Origin: Silene latifolia | Taxonomy: Eukaryota > Streptophyta > Magnoliopsida > Caryophyllales > Caryophyllaceae | Reading direction: 5' to 3' | Length of the DNA stretch: 64,000 bases | Assembly: GCF_048544455.1 (NCBI RefSeq) | Contig: NC_133537.1 | Span: forward strand, 65,044,134-65,108,133 | In this document: piece after piece, positions 52,844 through 64,000 of the stretch | Position numbering within the stretch: position 1 is the stretch's first letter | How the letters are laid out: every line of letters starts with the position of its first letter | Notes under the pieces: generated by a model | What the model was told of the DNA's origin: nothing | The model's input: the letters and a program-made list of their open reading frames with translations, nothing else | Databases searched by the model: none | Position numbers and translations under genes: made by a program

Positions 52844-55010
52844 TCAAGATGATGATTGAATTGTGGACCATTCTACGTCTAGACCTTGGAATTCGTCCTC
52901 TTCAATGGCTACATAGATAAAATATATAAATTAACAAATTAATTAGAAATAGGAAAAATGTAATAATGGGAAGAAATAGACAACTCAATGTAAAAACGAC
53001 TTACCTTGATAGCCATATAACCAACTACGTGTGGTAATCAAAGCCTCCACATTTTCAGGAATATAAGAGCTCCTCCATTTATTCAAAACCCGGCCTCCGA
53101 TACTAAATGTAGACTCTGATGCCACAGTAGTAAGTGGTACACTTAAAATATCCCTAGCTAGATGAGCTAGTTCACCATAACGATCCTCATTTTTTTTCCA
53201 ATATTCCAAAATGTCGAGCTTTATTTTCCGATCAAGTCTATCATCCTCGAGATAAGTGGACAACTTTGATTTATCAGAACTAGTATCCACTCCTTCATAA
53301 TCATAGTCCTACATAATAAATAAGATATCAATAAAAAAAAGTAACTAAATTCAGCATATAAACACTTGAATTAAGAACTAACAACAAAATTTCACAGTGA
53401 GAAAAAAAGTAACTTACTTCACAGAAAGTAAACTTGCGCTTTAAAGTACTGGAGACCACACGAGGTTCAGCATTTGATGAAGCGGATGGGGTATTCTGTC
53501 TTTTATACTCACTAAGTAGCATCTCCATCTTAAATTGTATATCATTTACCTTCGCCCGTGCTTTTAATTCATCGCCAAACAACCTTTTGTAGCAGTACTT
53601 GAGAAAGTGAAGTTTGCAACGAGGATCAAGAACCATAGCAAAAGCAAACAATGTGCCGTAGTTATCTTCATCAGACACCGCCCAATATTTGTCAAATTTT
53701 TTTTGCATATCTTTTGCCATGTCTCTTAGCACCTCATCATGACTTTGAACTTGAACCAGTTCCTTTAAGAGCATAGAAATCCTCCATACATTCTCAAAAT
53801 ACAAATTTGATGTTGGATAGTCACTACCAGAAAATAGCTCAGTTATATCATAAAATGGCCCTAAGACATCCCTTATTTTCTCGACCATTTCCCATTCAAA
53901 AGCATCTAGACAATGTATGTAAGTCTTATCAACTAGGTTCAATTTATTAAATGCATCCCGATATATAAGACCCCTATCAAGCATTTTATAGGTAGAGTTC
54001 CACCTAGTAGGCACATCAAGCCAGAGTGCCTTAGTCTCCTTTACCCCGGCTTGTTCGACGGCACTTCGAAAGTATAGCTTTTTTGCCTCAGATCCTTTCA
54101 CATGTTTCACACTTTCTCTTATCTTAGAAATGGATTGCTCAATTACCTTAAGTCCATCCTTAACAATAAGATTCAAGACATGTGCAGCACATCTAATATG
54201 AAAATATTTCCCGTCATTAACTAAGCACCCCCACCCATTAAGTGTAGCCTTCAAATAATCTTGTGCCTTATCATTACTGGAAGCATTATCTAAAGTCAAA
54301 GAAAAAACTTTCTTCTCAATTCCCCACTCTTGTATCAACTTCAATAAAAGAATGTAAATTTCTTTACCACTATGGGGTGGTTCCATATGGCAGAAGTTCA
54401 AAACAACACTAGACAATTTCCAATTAGCATCAACAAAGTGAGCGGTCAAACACAAATATCCTTCAGTCTGACAAGAGGTCCACAAATCAGACGTCAAACA
54501 AATACGACCAGGCAGATTACATAAGGTCTCTTTTAGGTTATGTTTCAATGAGGTGTACAATTTAACACAATCGGCTTTTGCAGTGTTCCGACATATGGTT
54601 CTAACTTCATCACACAAGTACTGATGAATTTCTCTATTTCCTTCATGTTCAACCCAAGAAAATGGATACCCATGCTTAATTATTGCTTTTGCTAATAATT
54701 CTCGGTAATCCTTTTGATCAAAGATAAATTTACCTCTCGTTGACAGTGGCAAGGTGCGTTTATATGCTTTACATTTTGCAAGATGATTTTTCGCATTGGT
54801 TGTCCCATATGTTGATTCAGCTATCAAGTTTGTATTCTTGCAATGCTTGCACAAAGCTCTGGTTTTTTTATCTTTAGTTTTTTCTGGTGGGATTCGCCAA
54901 TATTCGTTCCACACCGGGCTCCTTCTATTGTCAAAATCAGTGAAATCAGTAACCTCAATGATGGAAGTTATATTTTCAACTTGAGAGTCCTCACTAGCAG
55001 CAAATTCCAT
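52844..55010 (-). CDS. hAT transposase, three exons, 653 residues
   Basis: Model on the minus strand: exon 1 55010-53418, exon 2 53308-53005, exon 3 52908-52844, with introns 53309-53417 and 52909-53004. Both introns start GTAAGT and end TAG, and phases fit. Domains: BED zinc finger (ALCKHCKN...NHLAKCK, about residues 50-85), catalytic core with [10 protein letters not shown] and [10 protein letters not shown], the [11 protein letters not shown] motif, [10 protein letters not shown], and the hATC dimerisation domain in exon 2 ([20 protein letters not shown]). It ends WSTIQSSS. The length fits Ac-like transposases. It excises and reinserts elements with matching ends. No stop or shift is seen once introns are removed. 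Confidence 0.92.
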
Positions 55011-56540
55011 AGCTTCCTAGAGTTCGAAAGAAACAAAAAGTGAGTGACTAATTACAAGTAATTATAATAATATTTCAAATTTAATAAACTGGTTTAATAC
55101 TTTCATTAAACAAAATACCCAAATATTGCAACATAATGAATAATCTTGTGACTCTTGTCTACATTAATCAATGTACTGAAGTTTCACACATGAATATATG
55201 ATGACACTAAAAGTTTCAATTCTCCTGTAAAAGTAAAAAAAAAAAAACAAATCCACAAATCCAGTAGTCCACCATACAGACATACACCGACTAAAATATA
55301 CAACCAAGTAAAAACAAATCCATCAGGCACCAACTAAAATATACAGTTTTCTAAATATGTTCAGAACATTAAGTGTAATTGAACATACAATTGAAATACA
55401 CAGTTACACAAAACCAACAATCAATTTTAAAAGCAGTCTTTAAGAACCGAACCTTATCAATAAGACAATAATGAGTGTTAAAATTGATAACCAAGATGAT
55501 TTATTGATATTGTAAATTGTATGACGAATGACGATAACTGATTTTTGAAGATAATCTCAAAGCAGGGAAGCGGATGTATATATAGACAGGGATTTGTAAA
55601 TCAGTAAATGTGTATCATCAGCATATGAACATGCTTTGGCGGTAAAACAAAGCATTCCCGCCCTCGTTTTGGCGGGTAAAAAGATAGTTAGCGATAAAAA
55701 TATTAGAGATTATCCAATTTTTATGAGGCAAAATATAATTAGGTCCGTGTTTAATGAGTTGAAAGACTAAAGGAGAGAAATCAGTTATCTTTGCCATATT
55801 AGACTGCGATTTTGATGGACAAGAAATCAATAATATAATAGAAAAGATTTCATAAAACAAAGAATAACCAATCAAAGGGGTAAATCTCAAAATTTTCTTT
55901 AATCAAAATAATAATTCATTGATTGATTAAGAATAATTAAGTATTTACTTACCAAAAAAATAACTCCTTTCAATCTTTACAAAAATCTTGTGGTAGCCCT
56001 CTGATGACTTGCGCGCCCAAAAATCTTGTAATAGCTTGGGGCTTTGGATCGTCATTTTGAGTTTTTGTTAATGGATGTAGTATTTGGAAATGATTAAATG
56101 AAGAGGCAAAGGAGATTAGAAGATTGATGAAGAGATATCAGACAATGAACAATTAATATAAGTAGAAAAGTAAGAAAAGTAGAAAACAAGAGGTTGGGCA
56201 TTAAGAAAATAAGACACGTCAAAATTGATAGTCAAATAGTCAATCAATTGGTATATTTTTAATTTTTATTACTTAATTACCGTCACAATTTCACAAAGTA
56301 GTTTTTTTTTTAGACGGTCTAAATATAACACGAGAAAATTTAAAAAATGTACTTTTTTTAATAGAATGTCAACAAATTATTGTTTCAGATGAATATACGA
56401 TCATTTTACGATAAATGTAAATATTTTCTGATTAAATATTAGGACGATCTCAACTCTTAAGCTACACGTAGTCATTTAAAATATTAAGATACATATTTGG
56501 TCTATTTTTATTCTTTAAAAAGAACAATCTAATAAGTCCT

Positions 56541-56750
56541 TCCATCTCGATCATTTGTTTGCCTTTGGTTTTGCCATAAAAACCAATGAAATGGAAGGGA
56601 GCTAATTATTAGATGACAAGTCGAACAAGTGAGTGTGGATAAATATGGATAATCTGATTGCTCATTAAAGAAATTTCTAAAATAGAAAGACAAATAATTG
56701 ATCGAGATACCCCAAAATGGAATAAAGAAATAAATAACCGAGGCGGAGGT
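56541..56750. mobile_element. Degenerate Stowaway-like MITE in hAT element
   Basis: Starts CCTTCCATCTCGATCATTTG and ends with an AATAATTGATCGAGATACCC-like reverse of it, resembling a diverged copy of the MITE at 44035-44242. Confidence 0.5.
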
Positions 56751-56754
56751 ACTA

Positions 56755-57045
56755 TTCTTTTGGACTTAATTTCAGCTCATTTCAGCAGTTCACTTCATCT
56801 CTATTCAGTTTAGCTTCATTCATTTCAGCTCTTGTCTTCACAAATTAACTCTTACTTAAGTTCGATTCATTAAGTTCAAGTTCATGAAGTTCATCTCTAT
56901 TGATTCAATTCACTTCATTCGATTCTTGCTTGACCTCTTCTCTTCACAAATCAACTCTTACTTAGATCAGTTCAGCTCCATTAAGTTCAGTTTAGTTTAG
57001 ATCTATTAAGTTTAGTTCAGTTCAGATAACTTCAGTCCAAAAGAA
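56755..57045. repeat. Tourist-like MITE relative in hAT element
   Basis: Ends TTCTTTTGGACT and AGTCCAAAAGAA enclose TTCAG/TTCATT-rich DNA, related to the ends of the elements at 50126 and 60048. Confidence 0.55.
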
Positions 57046-57702
57046 CACGGCCGTAGTATAAGTTAGGAGTATAAATTTATCTAACTAATTAACTATCTTG
57101 TCAATTTATAATTTTATACATATTAAAATTTATAATTGTAGTACATTTTGTGATATCCGTCTCTCTCGTGTATGATTTACGTATTTCATATCTTAATTTA
57201 AGTTTCTTGAGTTCTAAAATAAAATCTCGAGAAACCCGATTTATGGATAAATTTATATTTTTTAACTATTGTTACTTTGTTAGTATATAGTTGGATTTGA
57301 GTAAGATGTTGGTGCAAGCAAAGTATTAGGATCGAGATCGACTCAAGACTAGCTCAAGTTCAAATTTTACCAAGCTCAATTCGAGCTTATAGAATTCAAA
57401 GGATACATGAGTCGGATGATTTATAATCTTCATTAGTCAAATAATATTTGTTTCTAATAGTATTTAAGTTTCTTTTACATATACATATGTAGGGTGGGAT
57501 AGAATGGACATTTGATGGAACTCGAATGATAGATCATTAGTTAAAAATATATCAATAATTAATAAAATTAATTATAATTAGATAATAACTAATGCCAATT
57601 CGAGTTATTTTAATGTTCAATAGAGATTGAAATATTACCCGAGAAAAAATATAAAATCGTTTCAAAGAAGAAAATCAAAATATTCAATATTTATAAATTA
57701 TA

Positions 57703-57793
57703 CTCCCTCCATTCAACAATTATCACCCCATTTCTCCATTATATGTGAGAGGTATTATATTGAAATGGGGTAATAATTGTTGAATGGAGGGAG
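57703..57793. mobile_element. Short Stowaway-like MITE (hairpin)
   Basis: 91 bp, nearly a perfect hairpin, with ends CTCCCTCCATTCAACAATTA and TAATTGTTGAATGGAGGGAG and flanking TA at 57701-57702 and 57794-57795. Confidence 0.85.
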
Positions 57794-57799
57794 TAATAA

Positions 57800-58060
57800 A
57801 AACCCAATCCCTTGACATCCGATCCGAATATGGCCCAACCCGAATCTCATCTGCTCCGATATTGACCCGACTCGAATCTCACCTGCTCCGATATTGACCA
57901 AACTCGAACCTGCACCAAACCGAAATATGTACAACCGATTAAAAGCGATAACCGAATCTAACCTGAACTAAACCGAACTGAAATCGAAATTAAAAGTTAA
58001 CCGAAAGAACCCGATCCGAAAGAACCCGATCCGAAACTGATCCGATTGACCCGTTTGCCA
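57800..58060. repeat. Right subterminal CCGA cluster of hAT element
   Basis: Dense copies of CCCGAAT, CCGATCCGAA and ACCCGA. Most read in the same direction on the plus strand as those at the left end rather than as mirror images. Confidence 0.7.
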
Positions 58061-59499
58061 CCTCTATGTTTGACAACATCACATATCGAGCAGTATTACT
58101 TGGCTCCAACATGAACAACATGTCCGCAGCCTTCTTAGCCAGATCCGTATTACCATGAACCCGACAAGCACCTAACAAAGCACCCCACATTCCTACATGA
58201 TTGGGGAGCTTTTTCAATCAATTCCAAAGCCTCTTCAAGCTGGTTCTTCCTTCCAAGCAAATCGATTATAATTGCATAGTGTTCTAATTCCGGCTTTAGA
58301 CCTTGCTTGCTCATTAAGTCCAGTATTTGCATGCTTTCATCGAGCAGGCCCGTGTGACAACAACCAGAAAGCACCCCGAGAACTGTAACATTGTTTGGCC
58401 TTAGTCTTACTCCTATCATCCTTTCAAATAATGCAAGCGACTCTTTATAATGACCATTCTGAGCAAAGCCATTTATCAGGGAATTCCAAGAAATTGTGTC
58501 GTTTTCTAGCATGGAGTCAAATAACACACTTGCTGATCTCAAATCTACGCACTTACAGTACATGTTGATCAAAGCATTACAGGTATATAAATTCAACAAA
58601 GAATCCTTATTGTTTGATCTAATAAGGCGACCATGAAATTGTTACCTTTCTCTCTGAGTGCTAAACCAGAGCAAGCGCCTAGAGCAGCTACATAAGTAAA
58701 CGCATTAGGTGGCACACCGTCTTTTTGCATCTGACCAAAGAGACTGAGAGCTTCCATTCCTTGCCCATCTTTGGTGAAGCCGGTTATCAATGTCGTCCAA
58801 GATACTGTATTCTTTAGTGGCATTTGATGAAAAACTCGACTAGCATCTTCCATCCTCGATGCCTTAATGAAGGCAGACACCATCGAACTCCAAGACACGA
58901 CATCTTGATCAACCATTCGAGTAAACACTCCATAAGATAAATCAGGGTAACCAAGTTTCCCATAAGAATCAATCAGAGCATTACAAATGACAGTATAAAA
59001 CTCTAATCCAAGCACGACAACCACGCCATGAAGCTGGCGCAACAGTTGTACAGCACGTAAAACAGTACAGCTACTCAAAACACTAACAATAGTATACTCA
59101 TCCAAGAACAGCCCATTGTACATCGTCTGCATCCTCTTAAAGAAACACAAGGATGCTTCGTGATTATGACGCTGGGATAAACCAGAAAGGACAGCAGTGT
59201 AACCAACAATATTTGGTTCAGGACATTCGGCGAGCAGTTGGTATGCACGGTCAAAAAGACCGTTTCTACAATACCCAGAAACGAGAATGTTCCAAGATCG
59301 ATCATTCTTAAATGGGAGCTCATCAAAAACATTGTGGGCACTTTTAATGGAACCACATTTGGCGTATAACTCAATAAGACGATTCGAAAGGACGGTGTCG
59401 AAAATGGAAGAGGTTTTAATGAAACGGGAGTGAAGTAATCTGCCTAATTTGAGGCAATAAGTCTTGGTATAGACGGGTGGGGCGAAAAGATGGGTAAAG

Positions 59500-59652
59500 A
59501 CCTCTAATAAAATGGGTAGGGGGACAAGGTGGGGCACCCTCATGTGCTTCCCACTTTATGGCAAAATGGGTATTTTGTGAGGGAAAATGGTATCCGTCTA
59601 TACGTATAGACGGATAGTGTCCGTCTATAATGAGAATTTGTGAATTTGAGGT
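59500..59652 (-). repeat. MITE-like dispersed repeat, copy B
   Basis: On the minus strand CACAAATTCTCATTATAGAC, a hairpin around CCGTCTATACGTATAGACGG, then CCCTCACAAAATACCCATTT and CTACCCATTTTATTAG. This is the motif order of copy A at 42611. It overlaps the first codons of the PPR frame. Confidence 0.65.
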
Positions 59653-60047
59653 CTCTGCTTGTGATGCAGTCACCAATTATTGATAAATAGTGCATATAAT
59701 TGATCGATATGTAAAACCAATGTTACTGATGAAGATGTTGGGTTCTCATTGATGAATTATTTGATTGATGGAGAACACATTCCGCAGGTATGTTCGGGCC
59801 TGTTTTAAGATTAAGACAGAACAGTAAAGATTTAATTGGAGTTCGGCATTTGATGACTAGTCAGAAAACAAATTGTACATCAGATGTACCACCTTACACT
59901 TAATGAGTTTTTGTGTAATGTTTTTGAGTTCTATAGAGTTTATAAATTACTCTGTACATTTTAGTTTTATGACGTCAAAAGTCAAATTTTTCTGGGTTTG
60001 TATGTAATTTTTTTGAGTTATAAGTAACTTTTTGAGATTAATGTTTA
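59653..60047. other. Intergenic, no gene seen
   Basis: AT-rich flank upstream of the PPR pseudogene. Confidence 0.5.
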
Positions 60048-60156
60048 AGACCCTATTTTTTTGGACTGAAATTGTCTGAACTGAACTGAACTTAATTGAA
60101 ATAATAATAAAACGATTATACTAATAATAATAACAATAATACAATAAGAATAATAA

Positions 60157-63100
60157 TCAATACATATATATATAAAGCAGAAACTTTTCGAGCGATATTA
60201 GAGAGTCCAACTTTTTTAGAATTTCTAACAAGAGTAGATTTCGAAAAAAAAAAAAAAATATCCTAATAAAAGTAGATTTCTTAATATTTTAATAAAATTA
60301 TCCCAATATAAGTAGGTGATACTCAAAATACACAATGTAACTAATTATATGGTATACTGAAAATTAAGAAAGATAATTTAATTGATTAAGTAAAAAATGT
60401 TTGGCAAACTAACGAAGCCTAGCTGGTTTTTTTGGTAAAATGATACTCCAAAAGTACATAATAAGTTCTCTATATTTAATATTTTAAATTGGAGGAATAG
60501 AAAACACAGGTAACTTATTTCTCACTGCTACTCTTATTTTGGCAAATAATTTATCTATCAAGTATTACAAACAAAATTAAGATAAACGAAATTTTGGTCA
60601 AAAGCTTATTTCTTTGAAACAAAGCCTAAATATGAGATTTTTCATAATCTCCCGACCTTCCTCATATCTAATTAATTCGTTCTTGTTTTTTTTTTTCTGC
60701 CAATGTTTACTTATTTTTGACCCTAATGTTAGGAGTTGATCTCAAGTTCCTTTTTTAATTTTATAATCTCCATTATAGCTATTGGTTCAGAATAAATATT
60801 AACAATTAGGCATTGTAACACAAGGTACATATATACTCCAAAATCATGAAAAACATAACAAAAAATTATCGTTAACTCTACAATAAGAAAAAACATTTGT
60901 CTTGGATGTAGCGAATCTAATAAATCTTTACGCTCAAATTGAATTTTAAATCATGCCAACCATAGGTGTTATATATGGGTAGAATAATATCAGAATTGTT
61001 TGAGAAAGCTGTAGAATATACGAGTATATGACATTTAAATGGAACAAAACTATTTTAAGATCTCTCCAAGTTGAAGCGGTTATGGTTTTGAAAATTTTTA
61101 CTTGTGACAACGAGAAGACCTACATCTGTCATGTCTTATCCCCATATGACATCCTTGCTTTTAGGAGTCGTTTTTTGTTTTCCTTATGCGGGATTTGGTA
61201 GAGTGTTTTAGTTGGTGTAGACTTTGGGAGTAAGATTCATTATTTTTTAGGAATTTCGCACTAAATGTACTTCATCCTCATTGCTTCTACACAATCGTCA
61301 AAACGGAAGTTTGACCATGATTTTCGACATATTAATGGTCAAAGTTATAAAAGTTTGACCTCTAAGAAACAAGGTGGCCGGAAGATGTTTAAGAAGGGAA
61401 GAGAGTATACATGATGAATTTTTTTAATATAACTCATACTGGTATGCTCTACTAAGTGTGGTATGTCGGTTATGTTGTTGAGAAACATTAACCCTGTAAG
61501 AGGATTATCTAACGGGATCTGTCTTATTATCAATCGCCTTGGAAAATTCATAGTAGAAGCGAATATACTTACGGATTCCAAAGTCAATAAAAGGTACTGA
61601 ACTCGAGGATAGTAATGACTTCCTCGGATACAAATATTCCTTTCATTCTTAAGCAGAGACAATATACATCGAGGCCATGCTACGTAGACGTGACAAACAG
61701 ATCTGCTCGTGTCGGATTCAGGTGTCACATTTAAATGGATCATAAACTCTTCAACAAAAACTCGACCCAATTAAATCTCGTGTCGTGTTCGTGTCGATCC
61801 AGTTACATTAATGGGTCATCAAGCCTCAACCCTAACCCCTTAATTTCGTGTCGTAGTTTCGTGTTATGTCAATATTTGGAAAGTGTAAGTATGTTTATGT
61901 AAGGATCAAGAAAAACTAGGATTATTAATTTAGTAGATAGGTTATTTGGGTCGGGTCCGTGTGTACAGTGCTCAACCTAAACCTAGCCCAATTAAATCTT
62001 GTGTCGTGTTCGTATCGACCGGCTTGTATAAATGGGTCTTTAAATGTCAACCCAAACCCGTTAATTTCATGTCGGATTCGTGTCGTGTTTTCGTGTCATG
62101 CAATTAATTGTCGACTCTAATGCTGCGCCATGACAATAAACAAGAGTTAGGATCAGTGACAAAATCATGTTTAAATTTATCTGTCAAAATCAATTTTTAT
62201 TAATGGCCAGCTTTATGTAGAAGCGTTCATCCAAGAGATTAAGGCTCTACATTGATGATAGAGACCAAATGTATCAAGGCCACAAGAAGGACATTGTTTA
62301 TAAAGAAGTTTTCACAATTTGCCAAATTAAGATGTTGTATTATATATTTTGCATGAAGTTTTTAAGGATAAGTAGTCAAAGACTATTTCGGTTAAAAACT
62401 GATGGTGCTTAGACAATAAGAACGGTAACACTATAATCCAACTATATCTCTGAATGTTAGTATACAACTGATATAATTAAATACCAAATGCCACAACACT
62501 TAATTTGCGTTTTTGTTATAGGAACGGATGATTAATCTGTCCTCATCTAAATCAACCACCGAAATTTTGTTTGCTCCTATTGTTAACATAGTTTGACTTT
62601 TTTATTAAATTTAATAGTTTTCTATTACCAGACCATGAAAACGTAAAATAATGTTTTCAACGGTGCCATAAAATATATACTACGAACTGACATTATTATA
62701 CTAACTTGGTAACCCGACTATTTAAAAAAAAAATGACATAAACTACTAACTGATGTTGTCACATATGATACAACTAGGTGCCCGTGCATTCTATGTAATT
62801 AAATCAGAGATATTTTGATTGTGTTTAAAGATTACTAATTCTATTGGAATTCAGTTTGGATTTGATTTTGCGAGATGTTTATACGGAGGAAATACTATTA
62901 ATTGTAATAGTCAAGTTAAAATTATGTTGTAAGATATCTAACATTTTCTGTTAACGCACTAAATATATATAATTATGATATATGCTGTTTTTTGTAACAT
63001 CATTCAGTTTTATGTAGTTGTAAAATAATTTGAAAACATGTCTCCGTTATTAAGGGTTCATATTGATGAGCTCCACCGTGTTTATAGAGAGAGCGTTTTG

Positions 63101-63345
63101 TATTTAATTAAAAACCGGTTGTGTATGTAACGATGAAAAAGCTAGCTACATACGGAGTACTAATTACTATAACTATGTTACTTGATGTTATACTAATCGA
63201 TAACAAAACTTTTATGCTAAAAGCAATAACGAATTTTTTTTTTCATCAATGACAATATAGTATGACTTTTTTTAATTAACTTAAAATACATTTTTCAAAA
63301 TAATCCTAACGGGAGGCCCGTGCATCGCACGGGCTTTCCAACTAG
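60157..63345 (+). mobile_element. Non-autonomous Helitron 2
   Basis: Candidate 5' end TCAATACATATATATATAAA after A at 60156. The 3' end has the hairpin GCCCGTGC/GCACGGGC (63316-63334), 7 nt, then CTAG and T at 63346. Both outer flanks are the same kind of TAA-rich array, as expected if the element dropped into one. It is 3,189 bp with no Rep/helicase frame. Inside, two diverged GTGTCGTGTTCGT-containing blocks (about 61740-61880 and 61975-62110) repeat each other. Confidence 0.6.
63316..63334 (+). other. Helitron 2 terminal hairpin
   Basis: An 8-bp stem with ATC loop, 7 nt before CTAG. The stem matches the Helitron end at 18467-18488 in the CCCGTG core. Confidence 0.7.
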
Positions 63346-63346
63346 T

Positions 63347-63669
63347 AAATATTATAATAACAATAATACCAATAATAATAATAAATATTATAATAATAGT
63401 ATTCAATGAATAATAATAATAATAATATATTAATATAATATAATAATACTAATCTAATAAGATATATAAAAAATAAAATAGTAATATAATAATAAATATA
63501 ATAAATATAATAATAATAATAATATATTATTAATAAATGATAACATTAATAATAATAATATAATATATTAATAATAATAATAATAACTAAAACATAAATA
63601 ATATAATAATAATATAAATAATAATAATAATAGGTCTAATATAATAACTTATTAATATGATAATATTAA

Positions 63670-63708
<39 letters not shown>

Positions 63709-63769
63709 TGTGATTAATAATATTAATAATAATGAATATATTAATAAAATAATAAATATAAAATAATAA

Positions 63770-63813
<44 letters not shown>

Positions 63814-64000
63814 TGTTATGAATAATATTAATAATAATGAATATATTAATAAAATAATAAATATAATATAATAATAATAATAAATAAATAAATATATTAA
63901 ATATAAATATAATAATATAAACAATATGAATTAATTATTAACAAATATAATAGTAGTATAATAAATGTAATAATAATAATATAATAATAGTAATAATAAC
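63347..64000. repeat. TAA/TAATA microsatellite array to window end
   Basis: More than 650 bp almost entirely of A and T in TAA-type units with interruptions. Frames in this stretch are artefacts of the repeat. Confidence 0.9.

Larger units (their letters stand above)
51816..58066 (-). mobile_element. Complete-looking hAT (Ac-like) transposon
   Basis: 6,251 bp flanked by the 8-bp duplication TGTTTGAC (51808-51815 and 58067-58074). Inverted ends are TAGACCTGGCAAA and, inverted from the right, TAGAGGTGGCAAACGGG. It carries a transposase gene with two introns and an intact frame. Subterminal regions of about 250 bp at both ends are packed with CCGAA and ACCCGA words. Two or three smaller MITEs lie in its upstream region. 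It could be autonomous. Confidence 0.93.
55011..58066 (-). other. Upstream region of hAT transposase
   Basis: Three kilobases to the right end with no frame that I can support. It holds the small repeats at 56541-57045 and 57703-57793 and the right subterminal cluster. The promoter should be here, but no clear TATA box was chosen. Confidence 0.6.
51554..59543 (-). pseudogene. PLS-type PPR protein gene, disrupted
   Basis: Reads on the minus strand from 59543 to a TAA at 51554-51556, with the hAT element 51816-58066 in between. Outside the insertion it has PPR motifs (NRLIELYAKCGSIKSAHNVF, VSWSSMVSAFIKASRMEDAS, TYVAALGACSG, CNALINMYCKC) and an E/E+ tail (RYVMLSNI continued across the insertion, then [14 protein letters not shown]). 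Such proteins bind organellar RNA and often guide C-to-U editing. Three lesions exist: a 1-base loss near 58642, a 1-base gain in an A-run near 58212, and the hAT insertion within the E motif. The apparent start codon at 59543 lies in a MITE-like repeat, so the true N-terminus may be different. No DYW domain is visible. Confidence 0.88.
60048..64000. mobile_element. Left end of a third Tourist-like microsatellite element
   Basis: TTA at 60045-60047 followed by AGACCCTATTTTTTTGGACT, similar to the ends at 50126 and 56755, and then TAA-rich DNA. The right end is not in the window. A Helitron at 60157-63345 interrupts it. Confidence 0.4.

Noticed and set aside
55618..55890. Minus-strand frame upstream of hAT transposase
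   Set aside because: No domain, AT-rich, and outside the transposase exons.
61345..61770. 141-codon minus-strand frame in Helitron 2
   Set aside because: No recognisable domain and AT-rich context; not enough to claim a captured gene.
63652..63924. Leu/Ile/Tyr-rich frame at the window end
   Set aside because: A translation of the TAA array.

Overview
This window is nuclear DNA of a flowering plant. The evidence is nested LTR retrotransposons of plant type, two Cassandra elements carrying 5S rRNA-like LTRs, Helitron, hAT, Stowaway-like and Tourist-like elements, an L1-type LINE with an RNase H domain, long TAA arrays, a spliced single-copy-looking gene and a PPR gene. A eudicot is likely. 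The order cannot be fixed from sequence alone.

Layout. 1-18181 is a non-autonomous LTR element (LARD-like, LTRs about 3.2 kb, internal region 2.5 kb without long frames). Its 5' LTR, cut by the window edge, is split by an 8.5 kb Athila-like gag-protease element (547-9025). Its 3' LTR carries a Cassandra element (16047-16851). 18457-42076 is best read as one minus-strand Helitron of about 2 kb, opened by a second Cassandra (19392-20173) and by a young SIRE-type copia element (20328-41147). The right LTR of the copia element is split by a second Athila-like gag-protease element (29870-39736). 42901-47202 is a seven-exon gene on the plus strand, possibly a PAXX/XRCC4-type repair factor, with a truncated LINE (47284-49771) just behind it. 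51554-59543 is a minus-strand PPR gene. It is broken by a complete-looking hAT transposon (51816-58066, two-intron transposase) and by two single-base frameshifts. A microsatellite-carrying Tourist-like element abuts its stop codon. The last 4 kb is TAA-rich DNA into which a second Helitron (60157-63345) has inserted.

Main observation. Three unrelated LTR elements each carry a private palindromic word in pairs at a fixed distance, both in the LTR and inside the element. The first Athila-like element has GTCGATCGAC pairs, always 21 nt apart (11 pairs). The second has arms AATCCG/CGGATT and GACG/CGTC, 20-21 nt apart (11 positions, LTR ones present twice). The copia element has GTTATAG/CTATAAC pairs, 16 nt apart in gag and pol and 15 nt apart in the LTRs. 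The LTR copies lie about 280-530 nt after the LTR 5' end. In the two Athila-like elements they are about 100-130 nt upstream of a TATA box. A fourth element (the LARD) has 34-bp hairpin units with compensating stem changes. I know of no named feature that covers this pattern.

Both Athila-like elements lack reverse transcriptase and integrase, so any mobility would need enzymes supplied in trans. Coordinates were read by eye, and element ends rest on matching target-site duplications.
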